Source: Ananas comosus (lineage: Eukaryota > Streptophyta > Magnoliopsida > Poales > Bromeliaceae). Taken from it: a stretch of DNA of 64,000 nt. A model generated the notes under the pieces. It did not search any database. It worked only from the letters and a program-made list of their open reading frames with translations, and was not told the origin of the DNA. The position numbers were made by a program, and so were the translations under genes. This document shows, piece by piece, positions 23,701 through 34,906 of this stretch. Each line of letters begins with the position of its first letter. The first letter of the stretch is position 1. Location: NCBI RefSeq assembly GCF_001540865.1, contig NC_033638.1, positions 10,369,315 to 10,433,314 on the forward strand, read 5' to 3'.

Positions 23701-23877
23701 CTTCGCGGCGTCGCCGATGAGGCGCTCACTGTCGGTGAAGGCGACATAGGACGGTGTGGTGCGATTCCCCTGGTCGTTGGCGATGATCTCCACGCGATCG
23801 TGTTGCCACACCCCCACGCACGAATAGGTGGTGCCGAGGTCGATCCCGATCGCCGGTCCCTCGCCTTTCCCCGCCAT
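20709..23877 (-). CDS. HSP70: Cytosolic/nuclear HSP70 chaperone, second copy
   Basis: Exon 1 (23877-23664) and exon 2 (22444-20709) are joined by a 1219-bp intron in the same position and phase (after ...NTVFG) as in the HSP70 at 4456-6624. They encode 649 aa. It has IDLGTTYS near the N-terminus, [27 protein letters not shown] and a terminal GPKIEEVD. There is no organelle-targeting or ER-retention signal, so it is cytosolic/nuclear. Sequence differences from the other copy are concentrated at the N-terminus (MAGKGEGPA) and the tail before EEVD ([20 protein letters not shown]). Codon usage is far less GC-biased than in its partner. It refolds and protects client proteins in an ATP-driven cycle with J-domain partners. 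Its promoter has a TATA box but less perfect heat-shock elements, so it may be a constitutive or developmentally used form; that is inference. Confidence 0.97.
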
Positions 23878-24017
23878 GTTCGATCTACAAATGGGATCTA
23901 CGAAAAAGACGAAGAAGGAAACGAAGAAGATGAGGAGAACAGATCCGTCGCGGCGGAGGCGGCGGATAAATAACCTAAAATAGTTAGAGGAGGAGGAGCA
24001 AAGCAGAGTATGAGGGA

Positions 24018-24026
24018 GTATATATA
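24018..24026 (-). promoter_or_regulatory. TATA box of the second HSP70 gene
   Basis: The minus strand reads ctatatatactcc about 145 bp upstream of the ATG, placing the start of transcription near 23985-23995. Confidence 0.65.
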
Positions 24027-24145
24027 GTTTCGTCGAGGCGCTTTACACCGAAGCCTTTGATGGATCCCGACCGTTGGATTTGATCTGGACGGATTTTGAG
24101 GCGGTCTTGTAGCCAAATTAGTGGAACGGGCTGATCGTTCCACGG

Positions 24146-24168
24146 TTCTAGAGAGTGCGAGAAGGTTC
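24146..24168 (-). promoter_or_regulatory. Heat-shock-element-like cluster upstream of the second HSP70 gene
   Basis: A GAAggTTC dyad at 24161-24168 and an imperfect TTCtaGAG at 24146-24153 lie about 120-145 bp upstream of the TATA box. Less regular than the trimer in front of the other HSP70. Confidence 0.45.
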
Positions 24169-24249
24169 TAAACGTGCGTATTGACTTTGACCAGAGTCGA
24201 TCAAGGCCGCTCGATTGGAGTAATCTATAAATGGGCACCGTAGGTCGGC

Positions 24250-25032
24250 AATACAGTTAGATCAATTTTCGGCCGTCCGATTAACGTGACAGCGAAAATT
24301 TGCTGGACGGCACCAAATAGTATGGCTCGTGGGGGCCCACCGTGAAAACTATTGTCTAAAACTCCCTCTACCACGTCATCATAGACCAAGCCAGTTAAGA
24401 ATCGGTCATTTTTTTAATTTTTTAATCGGCCTCATTATTCACCCCACTTCAAATAATAAATAAATGTAACCATTACTGTAGATTTCATTATCCCACCCCA
24501 TACTAATACGAACCTATTATAATTAACACATAAGAAACTCCAAGAATCAAATCAGCAAATATGCATATATGGCGTTTGAAATTTAATCTAAAAATTTCTT
24601 GAGGATAAAAATTTACTGTACTAGATAATATTCTACATGTGATAGAAACACACCTCTTGTGAGTAGAATACTATATTGTATGCAGTCGAAAAGAGGATTC
24701 AGTATTATATAACATCCTAAAAAAAAGATTCAATATGACAAATATATGGTAGTAAAATCATTTATTTACAAATATACTTGGATTATATCAAACACATGTG
24801 AGTATCTCAAAAATTATTTCACTCATATATATTCTTTTTCTCGCTATGACACTGCCTGATTAGTATACATCTATATAGGCAAAAGAATGCATCGAAGGCC
24901 GTTATCAGTACATTTGATGAAATCTAATTAATTATCTTATATTTTTGTTTTGTTGCAATTAGCGAACTTGAGAGAATAGCAAAGGTTGCTTTGAGTATAA
25001 AAAGTGGTGTAAAGAGGTACGTATAAGAACAC
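24250..25032. other. AT-rich intergenic sequence
   Basis: No coding signal or recognised element. Marks the start of the long transposon-rich interval. Confidence 0.5.
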
Positions 25033-25035
25033 TTA

Positions 25036-25437
25036 GCTCTTGTTTGGTTGGGGGGTTAAGGGGTGGAATAACCCCTTAACCTCCCCAAACACCCTAAAAA
25101 ATAGGTGGGATTAGCTAACCCCACCTAACCTCACCTCAAATAAATTATCCCGGGTTAGCTAACCCCACCTAACCCCATCAAACTCCAACCAAACACTATT
25201 TTCTATTCATAATAACTCACTATCTTTCTTATCACACATACTCCAACCAATCATCATTCTTCTTTATCAATCACTATCTTTTTATCCCACCTACCCAACC
25301 AAACACTATTTTTCATTATTCTAGACTAACTCCAACCCCCAACCAAACACAAAAAAACTTTAACCCCACTTTAACCCTGAACTTAACTCTATCCCTGGAA
25401 TAGCTACTTTTTCCTTAACCCCGAACCAAACGGAGGC
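25036..25437. mobile_element. PIF/Harbinger-like MITE with TTA target duplication
   Basis: The left end gctcttgtttggttgggggg and right end ccccgaaccaaacggaggc are inverted repeats. The element is bounded by TTA on both sides (25033-25035, 25438-25440), the TWA-type target of PIF/Harbinger elements. The interior is rich in 'accccacctaacc' repeats. No coding capacity. Confidence 0.65.
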
Positions 25438-25837
25438 TTATTAATTCATCTTATACACTTATTAATTCATATGTTATTGCATAGTAACAGAATAACTGGC
25501 AATGTGGAAGTCCATTTGTATAAGTACTTAAAAATTCTCTAATTATTGAGCAATGTACTCAAAACCATTTTTACTTCTGGAGACGTACGTAACATGATTA
25601 ATGCATTTGAAACGTGTAGGGAACGTATCTTGTTTTGTCCATAACTAAAAAATTCTCCCCTTTTTAGAGGAACAAGTTTGTACTGTAAGCTTAAGAGGAA
25701 CAAAGGTTTAGGAGGGTATGCCAAATTCGATGACAATCCCAAGTGAAACATTTTGGTTGGACTATGGCGCTGGGATAAACTAAATCAAGGAGACTTAATA
25801 TAAGAAATTTAAAATTGTGAAAGGAGGATATATATAT

Positions 25838-26380
25838 AGTCCGGCTATTATACTCTTATGAGTATGATCACATTCGTACTCATAAGTGATTTTTGATGAT
25901 AGAGTTTTCGAATCGACGATCCACACCATTAAATGTTATCTAAAGCATTTAAAACGTCTAGAAATCAAATTTTATAATTTTTCAACATCATTTACCTTAC
26001 GATCAAAAAGTCACAAAATTGACAATTTTTAACGGCCAGTATGGAATATTTGCTAGTTTAACGGTGTAAAAGAATCGAAATCGGTTGAATTTTCGATAGA
26101 AAATTTTATTCACTATATAGATAAAGATTAATAACTCCGATCTAAAATTGAAGGATCCGATCATCTATTTTTAAGACGTCGTTCGATTTTGATTGTTTAT
26201 TTTATATCCGCTTGATGAACTTTATTATGATTTCGAAAAATTACGAAATTTATTTTCTAGAAGTTTCAAATATTTTAGATCATATTTAACGAAGTGAATC
26301 GTCGATTTAGAAGCTTAATCATTGAAAACAACTTATGAGTATGAAGGGTTCTATACTTATAAGAGTATAGTAGTCCTAAC

Positions 26381-26381
<1 letters not shown>
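25838..26381. mobile_element. Long foldback element, copy A
   Basis: About 540 bp. The left arm (ccggctattatactcttatg ... atagagttttcgaatcgacg) is mirrored on the right (aatcgtcgatttagaagctt ... ataagagtatagtagtcc). Each end contains its own small palindrome (actcttatgagta / tactcataag). Flanked by (TA)n on both sides. No coding capacity. Confidence 0.75.
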
Positions 26382-26382
<1 letters not shown>

Positions 26383-26444
<62 letters not shown>

Positions 26445-26467
26445 AGAGAGAGAGAGAGAAAGAGAGC
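26383..26467. repeat. (TA)n then (GA)n microsatellite
   Basis: A (TA)n run from 26383 to about 26440 followed by GA repeats, separating foldback copies A and B. Confidence 0.9.
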
Positions 26468-27013
26468 AGGTCTTGTATGCTATTAGAAGCACGAAGGTCT
26501 TCGTGCTCTTATCCGTGCTCCTAAGACGTTTTCGATGATGGAGCTTTCGAATCAACGATCGGCTCCGTTAGACTTGATTTAGTGTATTTGAACCATCTAG
26601 AAAATAACTTTTGTGATTTTTCGGTATCATTTTTCTAGCGATCAAAAGGGTTCAAAATCAGCAATTTTTAATGGTTGATGTATACCGTTTGCAAGTTTAA
26701 CGGTATAGAAGTATTCAAATCAGATAAAATTTTGATAGAAAATTCTTTATACTATTTACAGCAAGATCAATATCTTTGATCGAAAATTTTAATGTTATAT
26801 CACCATTTTTTTTGAGATTTTATTTTCAGCCGTTGATTTTGAACCCTTTCAATCGTTAGATAAATGATATCGAAAAGTCACAAAATTTATTTTCTAGATG
26901 CCTCAAATATGTAAGATCAAGTCTAATGGAGCCGATCGTCGATTCGGAAGCTCCATCATCGAAAACAGCTTAGGAGCACAAAGACCTCCGTGCTCCTAAT
27001 AGCACACAAGACC
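26468..27013. mobile_element. Long foldback element, copy B
   Basis: Ends aggtcttgtatgctattaga and (reverse strand) gggtcttgtgtgctattagg. Inner arms gatggagctttcgaatcaac versus gattcggaagctccatcatc. Nested terminal palindrome made from gcacgaaggtcttcgtgc and its counterpart on the right. Related to copies A, C and E-J. Confidence 0.8.
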
Positions 27014-27041
27014 CACACACACACACACATATATATAGAGC

Positions 27042-27582
27042 CAGGCTGCTGTGCTCTCAGGAGCACGGAGGCCTCCGTGCTCCTGAGCCGTTTTCGATGA
27101 TGGAGTTTCCGAATTAACGATCGGCTCCGTTAAATTTGATTTAGCGTATTTGAAGTTTCTAGAAAATAATTTTTGCGAATTTTCGATATCATTTACCTAG
27201 CAATCGAAATGATTCAAAATCATTTAACGGCTGAAAATAAAAATCCAATAAAAAGTGGTGATATAGCACTAAAATTTTCGATCAGAAATATTGATTTTGT
27301 TGTAGATAGTATAAAGAATTTTGTATCAAAATTTCATCTGATTTGAATACTTCTACACCGTTAAACTTGAAAACGACAGATATCAACCATTAAAAATTAT
27401 AAATTTTGAATCCTTTCAATCACTAGGTAAATGATATAAAAAAATCACAAAAATTATTTTCTAGAAACTTCCAAATGCGCTAGATCAAGTCTAACGGAGC
27501 CGATCGTCGATTTGAAAATTCCACCATCAAAAACGGCTCAGGAGCACGGAGGCCTCCGTGCTCCTGAGAGCACAGCAGCCCT
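27042..27582. mobile_element. Long foldback element, copy C, with perfect 32-bp terminal palindromes
   Basis: The ends read caggctgctgtgctctcagg on both strands. Each end contains the same perfect 32-bp palindrome (27056-27087 and 27537-27568), whose core is AGCACGGAGGCCTCCGTGCT. Interior arms match those of copies B, G and I. Bordered by (CA)/(TA) repeats on the left and a CT-rich tract on the right. Confidence 0.85.
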
Positions 27583-29145
27583 GCTCTCTCTCTCTTCTCT
27601 CCTCTCTTCTCTTCTCTCTCCTCTCTCTTCTCTCTCTAATATATATAGTATAGTAATATATATCCATATATATGGTGTGTGGTGTTGTTGTGTTGGTGTG
27701 TATTATATATATAGAGTTGGGGGGACTGGAACTACTATTAGTAAAGCCAAAATCCCATTGTTGGCTACCAGTTTTTTTAAGGCCTTTGGATTCAATTCTT
27801 TTTCCATTATTTCTAAAACCCCATTGGATTAAATACTTATAGAACCAGGTGGGGACCACTTCCAAACCTAGGAGACCACTCAACTTTCCTAAAACCGACT
27901 AATATCATCCTTTACCCTAGGAATATTTTTTCAACCCAAGGGGTTAAAAAAACTTGATAGCAAAAAAGAACGTTTTACTTATTAATGGTATTCCAAGCCT
28001 AATTCTATATGAGTTGGACTGGGGTACTATAATAGCAAAATTTTCACATTGTTTTGCTAAGTTTTTTAGCCCTTTGGATCAACTCTTTTATCATTTCCCT
28101 AACCCAATTGATTATTAAAATACTATAAACCCAGTTGAGGGACCACTTTCAACCATTAAAATTATAAAAAAATTTAAATGATATTAAAAATTCCAAACAA
28201 AAATTATTTTCTAGAAAATTCCCAAATGCCGGCTAGGATTTCAAGTCTTAACGGAAGCCGGATCGTCGATTCTTGAAAAATTCCCACCCCATCCAAAAAG
28301 GCTCAGGGAGCAAACCGGGGAGGCCCTCCGTTGCTCCTGGAGAGGCACAACAGCCCCTGACTCTTCTCTCTCTCTCTCCCTTCTCCTCTCTCTTCTCTCT
28401 CTTCTCTCTCCCCCCCCTCAGTATATTATATATATATATTATAATATATATATGTGGTGTGGGTGTGGTGTGTGGTGGTTTGATTATATATAGAAGTTTG
28501 GGACTTGGGACTACCTATTAGTAGCAAAAATCCCCCCATTGTTGCTATACTGTTTAAGCCTTTTGGATCAATTTTTATTATTTTCTAACCATTGGATAAA
28601 ACAATAATCCCCAAAGTGGATTTTCCTACCTCAAACCTTTTTATGTGTAGGACCTTCTCATCTAAACTTATACCGACTAAATCTAATCGGTATATTCCCT
28701 AGAATTTTTCATCCATTGTGGATATAATACTTGATAGCAATAAATAAGGAACGTTACTTAATAGTATTCCAAGCCTTAATTCTATTATGGAGTGTTTGGA
28801 CTGGGCTACTATTAATAGCAAAATTTCCATTGTTGCTTACCAGTTTTAGGCCTTTGGATCAACCTCTTCATCATTTTTAACCATTGGATTAAATACTATA
28901 AACCCCAGTGAGGGACCACTCAAAAACCCTAGGGACCAGTCAAACCCTAGGGGGAACCACTCAACTTCTAAACTACTAGTATTCATCCTAACCCTACAAT
29001 TTTTCAATCCCTAGGGGTTAAAACCTTGGATTAGCAAAAAGAGGTTTTAACTATTTAATAGGTATTACAGTTCTACATTCTATATATATAATATATATAT
29101 ATATATAATATATATATATATATAAATAAATATAATATATATATA
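27583..29145. repeat. Noisy tandem block of short foldback (S-type) copies; assembly quality doubtful
   Basis: A unit beginning agttggactggggctacta, followed by agcaaaat...ccattgttgcta, occurs at about 27717, 28012, 28496 and 28792. Pairs are about 295 bp apart and the pairs are offset by about 780 bp. Copies differ mainly by single-base indels in homopolymers. Degraded pieces of the end of foldback copy C and its CT-rich flank recur at about 28200-28430. This resembles uncorrected long-read sequence placed twice. Confidence 0.65.
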
Positions 29146-29435
29146 GGGTTAATTACACCAATGGTTCCTAACCTTTACATTGTTTTTCAATTTGGTTCCC
29201 AACCTTTTTTTCTTTTCAATCAATTCCCTAATCTTTTGATTTCATTTCAATTAAGTCACAGCCGTTAGTTAGCCATTAAAATTGACGAAAAATGCCACGT
29301 CATCTCCACGTCAGCACCATAGAGGCACCATGTCCGCGCCACGGTGGCGCTGTGTTAGCGGATTGCAAGAAAAAAAAGGTTGGGGACCAAAGTGAAAAAT
29401 AGTGCAAAGGTTGAGGACCAATAGTGTAATTAACC
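29146..29435. mobile_element. TIR MITE (about 290 bp)
   Basis: The left terminus ggttaattacaccaatggtt and right terminus accaatagtgtaattaacc are inverted. The second inverted pair tttttcaatttggttcccaa and ttggggaccaaagtgaaaaa lies just inside. A GC-richer centre contains gccgcgcc-like sequence and cacgtc motifs. A degraded right end of a related copy lies near 30140-30200. Confidence 0.7.
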
Positions 29436-30205
29436 AATTAAATTTATAAATTCAAAAAAAAATTAATTTAAGATTTAAATTTTATATTTAAATTTTGATT
29501 TTGAATTCAAATTTAAATTGGAATTCAAATTCCGATTTTGTATTTAATTTTAAATTTTAAGTTTTAAATTCAAATTCACATTTGGAATTCTAAATTCTAA
29601 TTTAATTTCAAACTTCGATTTGAAATTTCAAATTCAAAATGTGAATTTGATTCGAAGTTTAAATTCAAATTTAGAATCGAAATCAAATCTTAAATTCAAA
29701 TTTAAATTTTAAATTCAAATTTAAAGATTTAAAATCAAAATTTTGAATATGATTTTAAATTTAAATTCATATTTTAAATTTAAATTTCGGTTTCAAAACT
29801 TTCATTTTAAATGTAAATTGAAATATCAAAAGTTTTAAGTTTGAATTTAATTTTGTTCAATAAATTTACTTTAAATTTGATTTCATGCAAAAGTTTTAAT
29901 TCGCTTTAATTCAAATTCAATTCTAATTTCTGTTAGTTTTTAAATTTTATGTTGTAATTATTTTCATTTAATTTACTTTTGAAATTTATTTTAGGATAAA
30001 TGAAATGTGCAGTTTAAGGGACCTAATTGACATGCAGAGGTTGCAATAAAGTGACGTAGGCGATTCTGTTTATTTATAGGTTTTTATGTGTGACTATTGT
30101 ATAAAATCAACAGTAAGATTAAGATCATTGCAAAAAAAAGGTTTGGGGACTAGTGAAATTGGTGGAAAGGTTGGGATACGGAGAATTAATTACCTTATAC
30201 TAGAG
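29436..30205. repeat. AT-rich low-complexity sequence built on 'aaattcaaattt' words
   Basis: Long stretch of interleaved aaatttaaattcaaa/tttgaatttaaa words, ending in a degraded MITE terminus (gaggttgcaa..., ggtttggggactagtgaaat). No coding potential. Confidence 0.6.
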
Positions 30206-30229
30206 AGAGAAGAGAGTTGAGCTAGATAA

Positions 30230-30720
30230 TTCGATAGATCTGGCTTTTGCCCATTTGTTTTCGATGATGGAGACCTCAAAATGGATGATCGGTCGTTGAC
30301 TGATCTCTACCATTTGAATGTATTTAGAAATCAAAATTGTGTAACATTTTCATATTGATTTCTTGATTCATCAAGTGGACAAAAATGAACGAGTGAAATA
30401 TATTCTTAAATAATGATGTAGCGAGTCTGAATCAAGATCAGGTATAGATTTGTTTTAAATTAGTTTTAAGAATTTTCTACAAAATTATGATTTGGATATT
30501 ACGCCGTGTACGAAAACGGACTAATATATCATTAAATTACAATTTTGAACTTTGATATTAGGCAAGATGATGTCGTAAGATGTGAATTTAATTTCTAACA
30601 TTCAAGGTGGTACGATCATGGTTCACGAGATCGATCGTCGATGTGGAGCTCCATTATAAAAAAACAAATGGTGGGCAAAGTTGCACGGGTTGCTATCAGA
30701 TGGTTTCTAGTAAACGTTAG
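30230..30720. mobile_element. Long foldback element, copy E (diverged)
   Basis: The left arm gttttcgatgatggagacct with gatgatcggtcgttga is mirrored on the right by gatcgatcgtcgatgtggag and ctccattataaaaaaacaaa. More degraded than the other copies; ends approximate. Confidence 0.55.
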
Positions 30721-30730
30721 GAGTAGTATA

Positions 30731-31996
30731 CTAGTTCTTGCACGTGCAGTGCAGTAATTTATTAAATAATTTATATTATTTTAATTTATAATTAGTATGT
30801 ATAATGTTTATATTTAATGTTTTTTCTAGATTATTTTTTAAATATGTATAAAATTTTAAAAAGTTAGTATTCTAATTTTAATTATATTCAATATTTAATT
30901 TTGAATATAACTCAAATTTGAAATTATTTTGGATCATATTGAATATATAATTAATATTAAAAATTAATTTATTTATCTATCTATGTTTTCAAATTTGATT
31001 TTTTCAGTTAATTATTATTTTTAGATTGTGAAACTCTTGTACAATTATCACACCAAAATATTTGAATTTTAATTAATTCATTTGAATTAAAATAATTAAT
31101 GTCACATTTGAAATATGACCAATTTAAATTTAAAGTTGATTTATAAGTCTGAATTTAATTATTTTTTTCAAATGTAATTTTTTATTTAGCTAATTGGAGA
31201 GATGTACATACAAAATATTTTCATGTTTGTTGCATAGAGATTTTCGTTGTTTTTTGTTGTATGGAATATTATTTTAGAGGATCGCAATAATCTTCTCGAG
31301 TTGACAAATTTGATAAGTATAATTTTTTTATTCTCTGCAAGATGATGATATGTTTTCGAGTAAAAGGGGTATGCGGCGTGTCAATATTATTGTTAATAAT
31401 TATCTCAAATCAATATCAATTTGTGAATCATATTTACTACAAATTTAAAATTTTAAATTGTAAATTTATATGTTATATTTTATTGAAAAAATATCTCATA
31501 TTTTAAATATTAGTAGGTAAAATTGAGATAATTTATATATATTCACTTTTTAAAAAAATATGATTAAATATTATATATGCGGTAGGTATTATGTGATTGG
31601 ATATTATATAGGTGGCGAATATTACGTGTGAGAATGAAAATATTTAAGAAATACGAATATTATTTGTGATAAAATATGATATTATATTGGCGGCAGTTAT
31701 TAGAAGATATGACACACATATAAAAAGTAAAATTTGATACGTACTATCTAAGGACAATTTAGGTAAAAAAAGTGACAGATACTTAATTCGTCAGTCATTG
31801 GATTAGATCGAATGACTAAGAATTAATATATTTTATAATAATTTAACAATAAAATAAAAATTGTACGGCTGTGATTTATTTTATTAAAGTTGAATGAATG
31901 ATACTATTAGTATGTAATTGGAATTATATTAATAGGAATCGGCATTTTGGGAAAGAGAAAAAAATTTAAAACTCGCGCTTTTATAAGTAGTATAGA
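30731..31996 (-). mobile_element. Probable non-autonomous Helitron
   Basis: On the minus strand the element begins TCTATACTACTTATAAAAGC (5' TC at 31996-31995). It ends GCACTGCACGTGCAAGAACTAG at 30731: a small stem (GCAC/GTGC) just before a CTAG terminus that fits CTRR. The flanking host bases are A and T, the usual Helitron insertion site. The interior (1266 bp) is AT-rich and non-coding. Caution: agtagtata occurs just outside the left end and just inside the right end, so a different retroposon with a short duplication cannot be excluded. Confidence 0.6.
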
Positions 31997-32027
31997 TAAA
32001 GAGAGAGAGAGAGAGAGAGAGAGAGAG

Positions 32028-32540
32028 CTAGACTGGTATACTATCGGTAGCACGGAGTCTCCATTGTATCAAATTGTTTTCAATAATGCAGTTCCAAATT
32101 GACGATCGGCTCCGTTAGATTTGATCTACACTATTAAAAGTATTTGAAAACTAGATTTCATATTTTTTCGACATCATTTGGCTAGTGATCAAAAGGTTTC
32201 AAAATTGATAATTTTAATGATCAATGCGATGTAAAACAATCCAAATCTGATACAAATTTTATAGAAATTTTTTTTCACTATTTAGAGTAAGATCAATATC
32301 TCTGATCTTAAATTCAAATCGTTTATCATCATTTTTTATGAGATTTTTATTTTCAGCCATTCATTTTTAGATTACCCGTTTGATAGGTAAATAATGTCGA
32401 AAAATTATGAAATTTAGTTTCTCAATACTCTCAAAAGTGTAGATCAAGTCTAACAGAGCCAATCGTCGATTTAAAAGCTACATCATTAAAAACAACTTGA
32501 TAGCATAGAGGTCTCCATACTACTGATAGTATACCAGCAT
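32028..32540. mobile_element. Long foldback element, copy F
   Basis: Left gctagactggtatactatcg with a gacgatcggctccgttagat arm. Right gagccaatcgtcgatttaaa and gatagtataccagcatatat. It follows a (GA)n run that abuts the Helitron. Confidence 0.7.
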
Positions 32541-32691
32541 ATATATGTATGTCTTATTCTCATCTAAATCTTTTATGTCGAAAGATACAGCATGAAAAAG
32601 AAAAAGAAAATTGGAATTGCTTCTTTCACTTTTTCTCTTCTTATTCCCAAAGAATTTTACTTTGTGTTATTCTAACATTTATTGTTTGTCA

Positions 32692-32815
32692 CCGACCGTC
32701 TCTAGAACAAGTGACAAAGGTCTTGATAATTGATACCTAAGGTCTCAAGTTCGAATCATAGTTAATTCACATTTCCAACTAAGCGCATCGGTGAATTAGG
32801 ACGTATCTCTAATAA
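32692..32815 (+). mobile_element. Diverged tRNA-derived SINE fragment
   Basis: Recognisable head gaccgtctctagaacaagtg and B box caagttcgaatcat followed by gttaattcacatttccaact. The 3' part has decayed (gacgtatctcta) and the poly(A) tail is gone. Confidence 0.65.
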
Positions 32816-33600
32816 CATCATAAATAAAAAGAATATATCTAGCATAATGTGATCATCAAAAATATCAATTCCGTTTTATTGCATTTGAAAAGAATAATCG
32901 CATCCACATAGTGCAACTACAATCTACAAAGAGAGAATGTTTGCAGGAAAATTCGTGAAAATTATTGAGACGATTGAGAAATACTTCAACAAATTAAAGG
33001 ATGTCCATGATTTGCATTTGTAATAAAGATCGACCAGAAACATTGTGGAAAAAGAACCAGTTCTTTTTCCCCTTGAAATTAATATACTTTTTCATATATA
33101 CTAGACCGGGTTCGTAAACTATTGGAGAAAATCAACATAACGGAATGTCAAATTTCACACTTTCCACATCTACTAAATCAGAACAAAATCCCATTATTCT
33201 CACCAACCCATTAAATAACAATGACCACAAACACTTAATAAAATGATAGAAATTATGTCACTCTCTAAGTATAAAGTTAAGGGATTATTCCTAAGGGAGT
33301 ACTTTTCTCCGGTATCCTTCGAATATCTAACATGCATTTTCACGCATACGAATATATCTCAATCGAAGGAACTCAAATTCCCCTTGTCTTCTCCTTCCTT
33401 ACTCCTCTCGCAATGGCCATTCACCATCATAAATAGTCCGAGCTAATTAGCTGTCCAGAAACATACGTGTAGAAATTAAAGCTCGCAAATAATTAATCAA
33501 AACGCAGATGCTTAATTTCACTGTAAACGATAAGTAATTAACTAATCACAGAAAAAAAAAAAAAATNCAAGAACAACTTGATAGGACAAGTGCTACTATC
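32816..33600. other. Intergenic, no gene seen
   Basis: AT-rich. Contains a single unresolved base (n at 33567), followed by a short remnant of a foldback-element end (caagaacaacttgatagga ... atagtagccctagc). Confidence 0.5.
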
Positions 33601-33624
33601 CTTTTAATAGGATAGTAGCCCTAG

Positions 33625-33629
<5 letters not shown>

Positions 33630-33672
<43 letters not shown>
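33630..33672. repeat. (TA)n microsatellite
   Basis: About 43 bp of TA repeat immediately left of foldback copy G. Confidence 0.9.
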
Positions 33673-33674
<2 letters not shown>

Positions 33675-33676
<2 letters not shown>

Positions 33677-34211
33677 TAGGCTAGTATACTATCGGTAGCA
33701 CAGAGGTCTCCGTGCTATTAAGTTGTTTTCAATGATACAGCTTTAAAATCGACGATCGGCTCCGTTAGACTTGATCTACGCTATTAAAAGTATTTAGAAA
33801 CTAAATTTCATAATTTTTCGACATCATTTGGCTAATGATCAAAAGGTCTCAAAATTGACAATTTTAATAGTAGATTTGATGCGTTTGTGAATTTAACGGT
33901 ATAAACCAATCCAAATCCGATAAATTTTTTTATAGAAAATTCTTTTCACTATTTAGAGTAATATCAGTACCTCTGATCTTAAATTTAAGTCTTTTATCAT
34001 CATTTTTTATAAAATTTTTATTTTCAGCCGTTTATTTTTAAACTACTGGTTTGATGGGTAAATGATGCCGAAAAATTATGAAATTTAGATTCCAAATACT
34101 TTCAATAATGTAGATCAAGTTTAACGGAGCCAATCGTCGATTTGGAAACCGCAGCATTGAAAACAACTTGGTAGCACAGAGGCCTCCGTGCTACCAATAG
34201 TATACCAGCCT

Positions 34212-34214
<3 letters not shown>
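33675..34214. mobile_element. Long foldback element, copy G
   Basis: Ends ataggctagtatactatcgg and (reverse strand) agctaggctggtatactatt. Nested terminal palindrome gcacagaggcctccgtgc. Inner arms gacgatcggctccgttagac and taacggagccaatcgtcgat. Right flank is a (CT)n/(GA)n tract (about 34215-34263). Confidence 0.8.
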
Positions 34215-34247
<33 letters not shown>

Positions 34248-34263
34248 AGAGAGAGAGAGAGAG

Positions 34264-34807
34264 AGTTGAGCTAGAATACTATTGATAGCAAACGAGCTCC
34301 GTTGCCACCCATTTGTTTTCGATGATAGAGCCTCCAAATCAACGATCGGCACCGTTGAACATGATTTATACTACTTGAAGTATTTAGAAATCAAATTTCA
34401 AATCTTTTTGACATCATTTCCCTAATGATCAATGAGTTTCAAAATTTATAATTTTAATGGTCGATATGAGGCGTTTTCTCGTTTAACAGCGTAACGATAT
34501 CCAAATCAATTAAATTTTTGTTAAAAAATTCTTTAAACTATTTAAAACAAGATCTACACTCTTGATCTTGATTACAAGACTCCTATCATCATTTTTTAAA
34601 GAATATTCATTTTCCGCCGTTCATTTTTGTGTCCACTCGATGAATAAGAGAACAATATCGAAAATGTATGAAATTTGATTCTAAACACTTCAAGTGATAT
34701 AGATCATATTCAACGGTGCCGATCGTTGATTTGGAGGCTCCATCATCGAAAATAAATAGGTGGCAACGGAGTCCGTTTGCTATCGATAGCATTCTAGCTC
34801 AACTCTA
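34264..34807. mobile_element. Long foldback element, copy H
   Basis: The ends gttgagctagaatactattg and (reverse strand) gttgagctagaatgctatcg match at 18 of 20 positions. Inner arms aacgatcggcaccgttgaac and caacggtgccgatcgttgat are almost perfectly inverted. Confidence 0.8.
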
Positions 34808-34811
34808 TATA

Positions 34812-34865
34812 AATGGGTGGCAACGGAGGCCTCCGTGCTTCCATAAGCATACCAGCACAACTCTA
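34812..34865. mobile_element. Orphan end of a foldback element
   Basis: The sequence caacggaggcctccgtgctt ... ataccagcacaactctat is a right-hand terminus without a matching left half. Probably a truncation or an assembly remnant between copies H and I. Confidence 0.55.
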
Positions 34866-34870
34866 TATAT

Positions 34871-34905
<35 letters not shown>

Positions 34906-34906
<1 letters not shown>

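Noticed and set aside
29436..30205. Possible matrix-attachment or origin-like AT-rich element
   Set aside because: AT-richness alone is not evidence; the word structure fits decayed MITE interior.
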